Of a DNA stretch of 64,000 nucleotides, positions 44,782 to 56,492 are shown piece after piece. The first letter of the stretch is position 1; every line of letters begins with the position of its first letter. The stretch is from positions 11,470,001 through 11,534,000 of the forward strand of contig JBHGNT010000013.1 of the NCBI GenBank assembly GCA_043228905.1, read 5' to 3'. The DNA comes from Azolla caroliniana. Lineage: Eukaryota > Polypodiophyta. The translations under genes and the position numbers were made by a program. The notes under the pieces were generated by a model. It had not been told where the DNA came from, made no database searches, and was given only the letters and a program-made list of their open reading frames with translations.

Positions 44782-47573
44782 GTGGAGTCCAATAAAAAAA
44801 TTGTGTTCCCAATGTGCTCATCCGAGCTTATGGCCGATGTGGTGCTGGTGGCTAGCAATGGGCCTGGCGGGCCCGGTTCGGTTTCGGTTTCGGTTCAGTT
44901 CAAGCCAGAGTTTAGGAGGCACAACAGCTTTTTGATCACCTTCCATGCCGCACTATTTGTGTCATGGAATGCACTGATAGCTGGGTATGCTTGACAATGG
45001 GTTTCATGCTGAAGCCCTAGAATGCTTCCGACGGATGGAGGATGATCCGAGATTGATCTCCCCCAGTGCTGGTAACATATGACTCTGTTTTAAAAGCTTT
45101 GAGCTCACATAGGCTCTCTTGAGGTTGGAGAAAAAATCCATGCCAAGGTAAGAGATCAAGGATTATTCAACCTTAATTTGGTGCTTGGCATAGCATTAAT
45201 TTGATATGTATGCCAAATGTGGTCCTCTTGAAACAGCACATCATGTGTTTAATGAGCTTCCACATAGAAATGTTTTTTGCTGGAGTGCGCTTATATCTGG
45301 ATATGCCAAGGAAGGGATTGGTTATGAAGCTCTCGAATGCTTTAGACAGATGGTCGACAAGGGAGTATCTCCTAATTGTTGTTTGTTACATATGCGTGCC
45401 TTCTGAAAGCTTGTGTTGCCATAGGATCTCTTGAGATTGGGGAAGATATACATGCCAAGGTGAGAGAGCAAGGATTACCAAAGGACAACATTATCCTTGG
45501 CACCACATTGATCGATATGTATGCCAAACGTGGTGCACTTCAGAAAGTACATAAAGTATTCGATGAGCTTCCAAAACAAGATGTTGTGGCATGGAGCGTT
45601 CTTATATCTGGATATGTGGAGTATGATTTTTGTGATCAAGCCATCAAATGCTTCAGACAGATGGAAGTGGAAGGAGTTCCTCCAGACACGGTGACATGTG
45701 TGCATTTTAAAAGCTTGTGCTGCGATAAGATCTCTTGAGATTGGGGAAGAAATACATGCCAAGATGAGCGAACAAGGGTTATTAAAGAACAACATCGTAG
45801 TTGGAAATGCAGTAATTGATATGTATGCCAAATGTGGTGCACTTCAGAGAGCATGAGAAGTATTTGACGAGCTTCCACAGCAGGATGTTGTCTCATGGAC
45901 ATATGCTTGCATTTTAAATGCATGCGCGGCTATAGGTTCCCTTGATATTGGGGAAACAATCCATGACAAATTGAGAGAGCAATGGTTATTGAAAGACAAC
46001 ATTGTTCTTGGAAATGCATTGATTGACATCTATACCAAATGTGGCGTGCTTCAAAAGGCACAAAAACTTTGATGAGCTTCCACAACGAGATATTGTGTCA
46101 TGGAATGTGCTTATAGATGGTTATGTTGAGCACGGGCTTGGTGACCAAGCTATTAAATGCTTCAGGCAGATGGATGATGAGAGAATCATCTCAGATGGCA
46201 TCACATATACTTGCATTCTAAATGCTTGTGTTGCAATAATGTCTCTTGAGATAGGGGAAGAAATGTATGCCAGGGTGAGCAAGCAAGGATTATTAAAGGA
46301 AAATGTCGTGCTTGGAACTGCATTAATCAATATGTACGCAAAATGTTTGGCCCTTGAAAGAGCGTCCTAAGTGTTTGATGAACTTCCAGAACGAGATACT
46401 GTAACATGGAGTGCACTTAATAGCTGGATATGTTGAGAATGGGCTTAGTGATCAAGCTATTGAATGCTTCAAAAGGATGGAGGATGAAGGGGTCTCCCCT
46501 GATGTGCTGGCATATGTTTCCACTTTAAAGGCTTGTGCTAGCATAGGATCTCTTGAGGTTGGGGAAGAACTTCATGCTAAGGTTAGTGAGCAAGGAATAT
46601 TAAAGAAGAATATTGTTGTTGCCACTGCATTAATTGATATGTATGCCAAATGTGGTGCACTGCAAAGAGCATGGAAAGTGTTTGATGGGCTTCCACAGAG
46701 AGATATTGTTTCATGGCATGTGCTTATAGCTGGATATACGCAAGCGGGTCAAGTGGATATGGCTTTCAGTACATTCAGAAGAATGAGGATAGAGTGTATC
46801 CAACCAAACCTTGTTACATTTCTCGCTTTGCTGAATGCATGCTGTCATTCTGCTCTATTGAATCAAGGAGAATAGTTATTTCATGAAATGATTGTATTGT
46901 ATAACCTCAAACCTATAATAGAACACTATACCTGCATGGTCGATCTATTTAGCCGTGCAGGAGAATTTGAAAAGGCAAAACATTATTTGGTTGATGATGT
47001 GTCAACGTTACTGGCTTTTCTAGGTGCTTGTCATAAATTGGAAAATTTTGATCTTGGGAGATTAGCATTCAAGAAAATTGTGCAATGAGATGAGAAGTGT
47101 ACTGCCGCATATGTCTGTATGGCAAATATATATGCGTCAGGTTCCATCCATATGGAGGCACACAATTATTCAAGCTTTGATAGTGGAAAATAGAAGCATG
47201 GAATGTACCAACAAATGATTCGCGGATAGATGCGAGTGGGAGCATGCATTCATCTGTAGTAGTTAACGAAACCCATTCTCAAAGTATGATACCATTCAAA
47301 GCTCAATGGACTTGGCAAATATGTTGGCGCTGGAAGGTTATTCCCCAACCTTTCTTCGATTTTAGAAGTGATTCCAGAGAATGGGAATGCAAAGATTTTG
47401 TGCGGGCATAGTCAAAAGCTGGCTGTCACATCAGGGCTGATCAACAAACCTGAAGGTGAGGCTTTGTGTGTTACCAAAACGAGTATATTTTTGAACACGA
47501 CAAGATTCAAGTAGTGGATGCAAACAATGTTCATACTTTTAGGATGGAGGATGGAAGATGTGCAAGTAAGTAG
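44782..47573 (+). pseudogene. PPR protein of the DYW class, pseudogene
   Basis: At least six PLS-type pentatricopeptide blocks are visible, for example LGTTLIDMYAKRGALQKVHK, VVAWSVLISGYVEY and VSPDVLAYVSTLKACASIGS. The E region follows (PNLVTFLALLNACC, IEHYTCMVDLFSRAGEFEKA). The DYW remnant at 47390-47573 reads ILCGHSQKLAVTSGLINKPE and ends NNVHTFRMEDGRCASK-stop instead of the CSCxDYW terminus. Intact relatives bind organelle RNA and deaminate C to U. Stops and frameshifts occur in most blocks (near 45180, 45405, 45735, 45856, 46070, 46370, 46875, 47088), so it is dead. The longest undamaged block is 46411-46875. The start is not certain; 44782-44994 ends VSWNALIAGYA. Confidence 0.9.
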
Positions 47574-49279
47574 TTTTGAAGCTGAACATACCAGAAGATT
47601 GTTATCACCTGACAAACTAACAGGCAGCATCATCATTTCCTGATATCTGCAGCAACAAATGGAATGTACAAGCCTTGCTGAAGTTCTCTCACAAATGATG
47701 AATGTTGGTGTATATGTTTCCTATGAAGCTGATAGACGAGTTCATATGGATGTATATGTGCATATATCATGTTATTTGCCCCTTGAGTGCAGATGCAATT
47801 GTGTATGATGCACATCAGGTAATGGTAGGGATCAATATTGAGGTGGTGGGCCTGCAGAAAAGCTGATCTGCCTGAGGAAAGAAGAAAGTAGGGTGAGGGA
47901 AGTGATAAGATATCAGTAATAGGTGGATGAGAGATATATATTGCCCTCACTGGAAAGTTTGCATCAAGGAGGAGCAGAAAAGTTATCAGAAATTGAGTTG
48001 TTGAAGATGGCTGAAATGTTCTTCATTGAATATGCTTGTATCTTTGACAGAAGCAAGGAAACATAACATCACATTGGTAGAAGCATCCTACTCTTCTTCG
48101 GATTATGTGTTTGAATAATGTTTTTGGTGGTATATACTTGTAAAATATATCGAGATTATGTATGCTTAGAATTGTCATTGCCCTTTTAGTTTTGCTGCAA
48201 AAATTCCACATTGTCTTTTTCTAAAAATATAAGACTTTCAGTCGTTATTATAGCATTCAGAGGCAATTGTTTTGAGGAGTTTTGAGATATGCCTTGATGA
48301 TGTCAAGTTTTATGCTTGGGGTTTAGTGCTTATTGAGTGATAATGTTTAGTGTTTTAGTGCCTTGAGTACATCCCTTCTTCTTCAGAGAAGGCTGTAATC
48401 TGCCACGGCAAAAGATTGTATATTTCCACTCACTTTTGCCAACCAGTCAAAAAACATCATCATATTTTCTATGATGTACTGAAAAATCTTCAAACTATTC
48501 TGCCTTTGTATGGCACCAAATGTATTACTCAGAAATAACACATGGCAAGTTCCAATAATTGATTTGAGATGCTCTCCAAATCTAGTACTATTTGGATGTA
48601 TATTGAAAGTTACTACTCAACATGTCAAACACTCCAAGCACATCAACAACAAAACAAACCAACATTGCATCTTCTAATCCGTGGATATTAGTTTAAGCTA
48701 TTTAATTACTTATCGATAATGAACAATTAATTTTTAAAAACTTAGTAAACACTTAATTTAGCTATGTACCAAATCACTAATAAAAGAATCACAATACTGT
48801 CACAAATAGAAAAAGAATGGGAAACAATCACCACCTATATTGTATTACTCATGTAGTCATAATTCAAAGGTGCGAATCAAGTAGCCTGTTTACTTTTGAT
48901 ACTAACTATTTGAGCACTTTTAGCCAATTTACTCAAAAGTTACTGAATCAAGTAGCCTGTTTACTTTTGATACTAACTATTTGAGCAATTTTAGCCAATT
49001 TACTATATATATATATATATATAATTTCCATAACTAGATAAGGCAGATTTCCATATTGGGCTCAATCGAACATCACTTTCATTAGATTTGGATTACATGA
49101 AAATGGCGATCCATCACCATTCTCTTTATGTCCACTTTGCTTATGAATGGATGAATGTTGTGCTTTTATGTACAACTAGGTAGATGTTCGTATAGAATGT
49201 ATGTAAATGGTCATAACATTCACACACAATAAGTGAGCCCTGTTATTATCTTGCACCAAGAAAACTTGATCCTCAAATC
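47574..49279. other. Intergenic stretch, no gene recognised
   Basis: It lies between the PPR pseudogene and the 3' end of the HVA22-like gene. Contains a 71-bp tandem duplication (48874-49002) and a short (TA)n run near 49003-49022. The part next to 49279 would hold the 3' UTR and polyadenylation signals of the minus-strand gene. Confidence 0.7.
48874..49002. repeat. 71-bp direct tandem duplication
   Basis: GAATCAAGTAGCCTGTTTAC begins at 48874 and again at 48945. The two copies are almost identical through TTTTAGCCAATTTACT. Confidence 0.9.
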
Positions 49280-51745
49280 CTAATGCTTTCTTTTAGCCCA
49301 AGGAGTGATGACTGTCTTCTGATCTTGATGTTGATGCCTCCACCATCGGAACCTAAATCTCGATGTATAGATGTTTGTTTTCATCAAATCCACAGACACA
49401 TGTGTCTCAACCTTAGTTGATATGGAATCTGGAGAATTTGACGAAGATAACTGAACATCAGAAGAATTAAGTATCTGGAAATCAGCTTCGTGCTTATCAT
49501 CATCACCAATAATATTTTTTGGTGTCACTGCTAGACATAGCTGTTCACCCTTCGGAATCACCATTGTTGATCCTAAGCATTGAGCTTGTGTTGGTTGATG
49601 AATTAAAATATTCTCTGCAGGCACTTCTACACAGCACGAGATGTAACGTGAAACCAGGAATTGGACCTGAAATAAATAGAAAGAGATTCTTCATAAATAC
49701 ACTTGATTAAAAATAAATCCAACAAATACAAGCTTTGCACAACTTACACTCTTCAAAGAATGAATTGTAAATTCCTACTACAATTTAAACATTTTAAAGC
49801 TGAAAATTATGCTTACCACAGGATGAAAAGTCACGGCATTTTCACGAATTACTTCAGTAAGCTTCAGCTGCATGGCGCACAATGCTTTGTTGCACAGAGA
49901 TTTTGATATTGCCACCAGTTTATTCCTCAAATGAACCTGGTTCTGGTCCAAAGATTTTGAATGCTTACAGAAGAAGGGCTCTATGTACGTTTCATAGATA
50001 TAGTCTGTACCCTGAGAACAATGATATTGTAACAGTTAATACTATGAAACATCTAACACTTTTTGAGCCCACAATGACCAAATTTGAGTTTACGCTTGCC
50101 TAAAAACACCCCAACATAATCTGAAGTTGAAACCCAGGAAAACACCATCATATACCACAACGTTATATATATTTGTATGACTAAACATGTGACTTCCAAC
50201 AACTACGACTAACAGAAACATGTATTACAGAACTGGCTTGGATCAGTTTGCTGTTTCTTTACTAGCATATAAAATCACTCAATCTCATCTACATCTCAGA
50301 GGGAAACTATGATTTATTCCGATGCACCTTTGGAAAGCATTACAGTCTGATAAAATTTGTCAACATTTTTTTAAAGAGAATAACATAATACTTTCTTTGC
50401 GTAAAGAGAAGACTCAGAAACAAGCAACGTTGAAATAAAGGCACAAAACGGAATCTCTATCCTTGTGAGAAATATGATAATCGATTCTAAATTATATTCC
50501 TTGCTTCCAAAAGTAGTGAAGAATCCATTACGAGATGTAAACTCTTCTTATCACGGCAAAACATTTGTCTCATCCACGGTTCAGTGTAATGACTATATAC
50601 TATGTTTGCGACTGATCATACCTTTGTATCTGGGAGCCATAGATAAACTATGAGAGCTAGTTTAGTTCCACTATAGAATGGTACCCTGCAAAGGCAATAT
50701 ACAGAGATTAATGGATGTCCATAACCACCTTACTCCTATAGAATTCTGAAGAATAAATACCATGATATAAACATGTCTGCTACTCTCTCGACTCCAGTAA
50801 AAATGGCCATGATCATCCTACAAGTAAAAACGACCATTATCATATATTTAGAGAGAGCAAGAGGGAGAGATTTGAAAATAGAATCAAATATGAAAAACAA
50901 ATCAAAATAGCAGGCTTCCTGGAGATATACCAGAAAAGCTACACACATAAAACAAAGTCACTCCTAATCATCAAAACTTAGGTCTCACTTAACATGCATA
51001 GATGATCTAAGAAAACAGAGATGCAATGAAACAAAGTAGGTGCAATGAATTTTGTGATTCGAGGATAAATAATAAATCAAGAAGAAACATATATTCCATA
51101 ATATAGACAGGACAACTCTTCTCCTTTACATGATATGAATCAAGAGATTTATTTCATACCAATATCGACACCATGTCCGCAACTGCTCGAATTTTGGCTT
51201 GCTAGAGTTAAGCACCGAGAAGCACATGTAAGCTGGATACAGGTATCCAAAATATATACTGAGAAAAAACACAAATAATCAACATACGAAATGGTTTCTG
51301 AAGGAGAGCAAGTTCTAGTCGAAGAACAAAGATCTAAATTCATAGTTCCCTAATGTTTGTTCACAACAACAATAAATTATATAAGAGGAAATGTAACTTG
51401 TACATAGAATTCTCAATAACAAGCAAATTAGAGTAAAGTGGAGGGAAAGTTAGAACAGCTCATACAAAATCATGAGAACATGACTTCCATCACCTTAAAA
51501 ATCAGAATTCCTATTAATTCTTCATAAATTGGGAAATTTCTGCTCATGTCTCACAGATTCATACGAAGAAGAAATGTTGGAGTGAGAAAGGCTTGCACCA
51601 AACGGAAAACACATTTCCATATCGTTTCTTGAAAAACTGATTAGATTAAACTAAGGGAAACTGTGTTCTGAAAGGGAATTCTAAGAAAGAAGTTCATTAG
51701 ATTCACTAAAGCTTATGAGTAAGAATGAGAGAGGGATTTGGGGGG

Positions 51746-51780
<35 letters not shown>

Positions 51781-52119
51781 ATATCAGTTCCAATTCACAT
51801 TTCATGAAAAAATGGATTGATTTAAATGAAGTTGTGCTCAACATAGAATTATGATAAAGAAGTCCATCAGATTCGGTAAGGAGAAGCCGCTAAGTTGAAA
51901 CTCGTCAGTTGAAACGAATCCCATCAGGTGAATATGATGGATATAGAATTCTGAAGGAGAAGCCCATCAGTTGAAACTCGTATGATGTCAAATTATAACA
52001 CAAAAGACTATGAACTTACATAGAAATTCTGAACAAGAAGTCCATCAGGTGACACTCATGTGATGTCAATGACATAAAAGGCTCTGAACTTACATGAAAA
52101 TTCTGAACAAGAAGTCCAT
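49280..52119 (-). CDS. HVA22-like (TB2/DP1/REEP family) protein, six exons
   Basis: Six minus-strand exons join in frame with GT-AG borders: 52094-52119, 51160-51258, 50761-50817, 50622-50685, 49817-50011, 49280-49666, for 267 codons plus stop. The joined product starts MDFLFRIFIIYFGYLYPAY. The TB2/DP1/HVA22 domain covers residues about 8-100: KPKFEQLRTWCRYW, VERVADMFISWVPFYSGTK, LALIVYLWLPDTKGTDYIYE. Two hydrophobic hairpins are expected, as in family members that shape tubular ER; plant HVA22 genes are often stress or abscisic-acid responsive. A lineage-specific tail (VTFHPVVQFLVSRYISCCVE, then serine-rich and a basic WWRHQHQDQK end) follows. The start is the ATG next to the exon 1 donor; only eight codons precede intron 1. 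Direct tandem copies of exon 1 and its donor lie inside intron 1. Confidence 0.88.
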
Positions 52120-52125
52120 CAGCTG
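51840..52125 (-). repeat. Tandem degenerate copies of HVA22-like exon 1 and its donor
   Basis: The block containing exon 1 (plus strand ACTTACAT...AATTCTGAACAAGAAGTCCATCAG, split here for length) recurs with period near 75 bp. A close copy is at about 52015-52052, and more degenerate ones near 51945-51980, 51890-51935 and 51850-51880. At least the copy at 52048 keeps ATGGACTTCTTGTTCAG followed by a GTAAG donor. Confidence 0.8.
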
Positions 52126-52690
52126 AAACCGCAGGCAATATCTTTCTTCTTCCTCTCCTTCGCAGGAAAGAAACGGATGAAAGGAGAGACAATTGAAGGA
52201 AGCACTAGAGAAATCCTGCAGAGAGAAACTGTAGACTTATCATTCATGATGATGATGATGACGAAGGCGACGATGATATGATTGGGCGTCGATGATGATG
52301 ATGATGATGATGAAGGCGATGATGATATGATTGAGTGTCGATGATGATGATGAGAGAGATGATGAAGAAGTGGAAGAAGAAGGCGTATGATAATGGCGAT
52401 GGCGATGGCGATGGTGATGAAGAAGGAAAAGAAGAGAAGAAGACAGGCAGGCGCACAAACCCTAATTTCCCCTGGTGCTTTAGGTCGTTGTTCAGAAACA
52501 AGAAGACAGGCAGGCGCACAAACCCTAATTTCCTTGTGTGCTTCGCGTTGCGTTGGGGCGTTCAGCTCTTTGGAATACAAGAAGGAAGAAGAAGATGAAG
52601 AAGAAGAAGAAGAAGAAGAAGAAGAAATGGAATGAAATGAACAGGAATTTCCCTCTCTTTCTCTTACATATAAATTTATAATATGTATAT
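52120..52690 (-). promoter_or_regulatory. 5' UTR and core promoter of the HVA22-like gene
   Basis: On the minus strand a CT-rich leader with (TTC)n, two copies of AAATTAGGGTTTGTGCGCCT (about 52455 and 52520; telo-box-like TTAGGGTTT) and trinucleotide CAT/ATC runs precedes the ATG. A TATA-like ATTATAAATTTATATG is at about 52668-52683. The long histidine/serine frames here come from the repeats. Confidence 0.6.
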
Positions 52691-52775
52691 GTAGTTGTTT
52701 TGAAAATACGAAGCTAATTAATTAGTCCCACAACTAATGGCTTAATCAATCGTCTCTTCCAAAAACGCAATTATG

Positions 52776-52795
52776 TATGTATGTATGCATGCATG

Positions 52796-52844
<49 letters not shown>

Positions 52845-53158
52845 TTATGTACATATGTATGTGTTTGTGTATGTTTATGTACATATGTATATATGTATGT
52901 GTGTGTGTGTTTACGTATGTATGTACGTACGTAATGTTTGTCCTGTTTGTGTGTGTGTGTGTGTGTGTGTTTACATACGTACGTACGTATGTATGTCTCT
53001 ATGTTTACGTACATTTGTATATATGTATGTGTGTGTGTGTGTGCGTTTACGTATGTAATGTCTATCTGTCTGTATGTGTGTGTGTGTGTGTTTACGTATG
53101 TACGTACGTACATATGTCTGTCTGTCTGTCTGTCTGTATGTATGTATGTATGTATATA
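52776..53158. repeat. Compound (GT)n/(GTAT)n/(GTCT)n microsatellite
   Basis: Blocks of GT, TACG, GTAT and TGTC repeats run for almost 400 bp. Long open frames of CVCVCV or HTHTHT are repeat artefacts. Confidence 0.97.
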
Positions 53159-53389
53159 TTTCATGATGCATGAACAAGAAATATAGTGTTAGAAAATAGA
53201 ACATATTATCATCTAGCGACATCGTAAACATTTCGTAGTAAACGAGACTTGGCCATGACTTGGATTGGCTAAGAAGTGCGTCACTTTAGATCATTCCCCC
53301 CTCCCCCGCAAATGCTTTGTAACCAGAGTTCCATGTGAAGTAAATCCAGCAGTGCATGGAGATCAACACGCATGCCAAAATAGTTGGCG

Positions 53390-53565
53390 TTTGCACAATT
53401 CACACTGTTGGACCTGAAATCGTAGATGGAGATCGTTTTCCTTTTCTTTTTTGCGAATTTTTGTGGATTGTGTGTGATCATTAATTGGGATATGTGTAGT
53501 ACTTATTTGATGGTAGAGTTGGGAGTTAGAGCTTATCTACGAAAGGTGAAGGGAACACGATGGTG
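53390..53565 (+). pseudogene. LINE-like zf-RVT tail fragment, second copy
   Basis: Matches 43755-43925 base for base in blocks (GCACAATTCACAC, GGATATGTGTAGTACTT versus GGATATGTGGAATACTT, TTTGATGGTAG). It is the end of the same element family as 43520-43935. Confidence 0.6.
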
Positions 53566-54536
53566 TGCCAATTTCGTTTCTCATAACAAGTCTAAATTCT
53601 TTCCTCTACAAAGTATTCATCTTTGCCTATTGGCAAATGGGTATGTCCCATATACCCATGTAGTGGTGGCCCCACTTAATTGTGTCACTAATGAAGTGTT
53701 TTTCACTCACATTCATCACACTTATTAATGTAATTCCTCGAGACACGAAATGCGATTTATAGGATGAGGCTTACCCCAATGGTGAGGATTGAACTTCGTT
53801 TCTCTCAAAATTATGACTTTGATGCTATGGTGTATGGTTAACTTCCATTTCTCCAACTCGTTGCCCCCCCCCCCCCCTAGATCTACCCTTGAGAGGTTGT
53901 TGCGTGACAAGCACATAAGGTCCAGTTGATCATCCATGAATTTTATCATCAACTCGATGGATCAATTTCATTGTATAGGCCTTTCCAATCGTAACTGGTT
54001 GCTCAAAAGGATCGCTCGTTCGTCCGTCCAACAATCAACTCTTTCCAGGATATTTAGGTTCAACAACCAAGGATTATGTGTCTCTGTACTCGCCTTGCAA
54101 AGTTCTGAAAAGATCAATTTTCTAGAAGCCTCTTGCTCATATCTCTCATCAAAAGGGACTATTCGATAATGAGTTTTGAGGAACTCTTGAAGAGAACCCT
54201 CAGTATATACATAGTACTTTTAATCCTGAGTTACAAAATTCTCGTCGATTGTGAGAAACTAAGATCAGTACAAGTCAGTTTGATTGACTTAACCAATTAG
54301 AAATCAAGTGATTGATTCCAGGCAATATTGTTATAGAGTCACAAGTAGAAATTCTAGAAGAATTGCGTGATGTGTATGTGTAGTAGACCCATGGAGAATG
54401 TGTGTAGACTACGGGACAGTCCGTGAGGGCCTGCCATATCAGGTCCTCGTTCGTCGCAACTTCATCCATTCGTGATGACGATGCTTCAGTTGTTCCTTCC
54501 TGGCGCATTCGTTCGATGTTGACCATTGGTCCCTTC
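53566..54536. other. No confidently recognised gene
   Basis: Includes a run of fourteen or so C at about 53864-53877. Short frames on both strands show no family motif. The minus frame at 54275-54526 (MVNIERMRQEGTTEASSSRM) could be the start of a gag relic, but this is not supported by a second motif. Confidence 0.5.
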
Positions 54537-54925
54537 TGTCATGTGTATATAAAACCCAATAAGCTTTATGGTGATTCAAACCCATGACCTCCTCAAAGCA
54601 AGCACATAATCCCAACCATTAGGATACATCATATTGTATATATTAAATTATAAATTCTATTATATCAATAGGAAATATATATTAATAATAACATTATTGA
54701 AATGTCACCACCTTGCATAGGCTAACGCATGATGCCAAGTGGCATGCTTGCATGAATGCCAAGTGATGATCATTCGTGCCTATGAGGTGGCGAGCATGCA
54801 TGTATCTAAACCTTGTTATATAAACATGTATTTGAGTATTGATGAACCATTCTGGTTCAACGCCAGTCTTCGGCATATTCTCCTCCGCTCTCTCTCTCTC
54901 TCTTCCTTCCTCTCCTTCTCCAATG
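54537..54925 (+). repeat. G4, LTR of a G1-related gypsy element
   Basis: Starts TGTCATGTGTATATAAAACC. The minus strand of its first 90 bp is tRNA-like (CTAATGGTTGGG ... GGTCATGGGTTTGAATC). TATATAAA is at 54817 and CCATTCTGGTTCAACGCCAG starts at 54847, then AGTCTTCGGC and a (CT)n run as in G1/G2. The end of U5 and the primer site are missing. Confidence 0.75.
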
Positions 54926-55085
54926 TATCATGACATGGGACAAATGCGGTGGCTCACGCTTCACACATTATACTACAAATGTTGCACCTAACTACAAAAC
55001 CATATTCTTCGCGGAACGGGGAAGCCATACACATCGATACATGTTAGAGCCCATCCCGATATCTGCCATTTGAACCATTGCTTCC

Positions 55086-55400
55086 ATGCAACTTAGCTCG
55101 CACACATTGAGATGTGAGATGGGGTGTTGGGGCACAAGTGATGAGTGTGGCCGACTATGCACACTTTGCCCTAAACAAGTTCGAGAGTCTGAGTATTACA
55201 CTTTGATACAATGCTCTGCCTTTGATCATATTCGACCATGCTTTCCACATCTCTTCGATCGAGCCCAATCCTTGCACGAATTTCTCTCACAACCACGATG
55301 TGCACTCTCGATTGCAACATTCATTGGTAAAGTTCTTGAACATCGAAAGTCGCTACTCACCTTCACACGTATCACGTGAAATGTAATATTTTTCGTCTTA
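55086..55400 (+). pseudogene. LINE-like C-terminal cysteine/histidine fragment
   Basis: A 97-codon frame with CTLCPKQVRESEYYTLIQCS, then HLFDRAQSLHEFLSQPRCAL and GKVLEHRKSLL. The C-x2-C, H/Y and C spacing resembles the zinc-binding tail of non-LTR reverse transcriptases. It lies between the G4 LTR and the G4 gag relic and so probably inserted into G4. Confidence 0.55.
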
Positions 55401-55482
55401 TAGGTCATATTTGACCTCCGAAGACGATAATATAATCTATCTATTTATCTCCTTGAGAATCTTGCCAAACGTTATCCTCACC

Positions 55483-55745
55483 ATGGAGTCAGTTAGCAAG
55501 CAAGAGTATGTTCGAGTCGTCTCTGAACTAGAGCATCTCTCATCTATGTAGCAAATAAGTTTGTGGCGTTAGAACAAGAGAATCAATGATTGCTTGGAAA
55601 TTTGCAGTTACAAGTAAGCATAGAAAAGGCACAACAATATGATGAGTTATCAACACGTGTATTGCAACTCGAAACAACATTGTGGTCTCTTCATCAACAA
55701 GCTTCAATGCAACAAACCTCTCCCAAAGAATCGAAGATTTGTTTG
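55483..55745 (+). pseudogene. gag: G4 gag N-terminal relic
   Basis: ATG at 55483 reads MESVSKQEYVRVVSELEHL, matching MATVSAQEYQSVFSELQCL of G1. Across frameshifts KFVALEQENQ, LSTRVLQLETTL and TSPKESKI can be read, the same order as G1 gag. The rest is lost. Confidence 0.8.
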
Positions 55746-56115
55746 CTTGGGGATATATAATCTACTTTCTGTTCTTCTTTCTTAATAAAATCGTGTGTCT
55801 TTTTATATACAATCTTCTTTCTTTTCTTCTTTCTTAAAAAATAATTTAATAATATCGTTTAGGGCTCGTCTTTCTGATATACAATTTTACTCAAGTGAAC
55901 CATGTACAAGTTAAAATAGTTTGCATAATTCTAAGAAAAAGCAGTAGCATGAAATCAACAATCCTGAACCTACTCTTAAAATTACACAGTAGATAAGTTA
56001 CTCAAAACAAGCAATTTAATTACTCATTGATTAATCTGTCATCAAATTACATATTTATATAATGCACCATTGGCAATGTCTACAAATCGCCTATAAACAG
56101 CTAAGCTCTTGCTGG
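55746..56115. other. No gene recognised
   Basis: AT-rich, with TTTCTTCTTTCTTA repeats near 55775-55845. No motif seen. Confidence 0.7.
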
Positions 56116-56492
56116 TCAGTGGAACTTCTCTACATATATGATATGCATACCGAGCTCGGTATGGAGTGGACACAACCATGCAATTAGTTGGTAGCTCAAT
56201 GTTTTCACCAAGTAGTTATCAGGCATTTCCTTGGGTAGAATGAGACAACATCTGCGAAGGTTGAAGTAATGTCGGAAATGTTCTATATCCAAAATCAATG
56301 TATTGTCGACATTATATTTGGGCCAAGTATCCCAAACATTTGAAAGTCTTTTGAATCTTGCAACATCCTTCTGCTCACATTTTTCTCGTGTCCACTGGCC
56401 CTTGAAATGTTGTCGCCACTTCGGGAAGAATCTTTCTACACACTTCCACACATTTGTACGTGGTTTTTCACTCCAAATAAACAAATCAAAGC
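56116..56492 (-). pseudogene. FCP1/NIF-like HAD phosphatase fragment joined to Copia RT
   Basis: From about residue 74 of a 198-codon minus-strand frame the Copia similarity stops (ILGMHIIRFD), and LFIWSEKPRTNVWKCVERFF, ARFKRLSNVWDTWPKYNVDN and TLILDIEHFRHYF follow. This order (IWS...K..NV, K.LS.VWD, NT.L.D) is that of the C-terminal half of FCP1/NLI-interacting-factor HAD phosphatases. In those, the last segment normally has DD (here DI), so one acid is lost. The N-terminal DxDxT half is absent. It is either a captured cDNA fragment or an exon relic. Confidence 0.55.

Noticed and set aside
49280-49624. Stand-alone small protein gene
   Set aside because: The reading frame continues upstream to a TTTCAG acceptor at 49667 and joins exon 5 in phase, so it is the last exon of the HVA22-like gene.
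52119-52580. 153-codon minus-strand frame with His/Ser runs upstream of the HVA22-like ATG
   Set aside because: It is built on CAT/ATC trinucleotide repeats in the 5' UTR and overlaps the start of exon 1 in another frame.
52742-53231. Open frames of CVCVCV, HTHTHT or YIHTYIHT on both strands
   Set aside because: They come from the GT/GTAT/GTCT repeats; no protein-like content outside them.
54275-54526. Possible gypsy gag start (MVNIERMRQEGTTEASS)
   Set aside because: No further gag motif in any frame around it.
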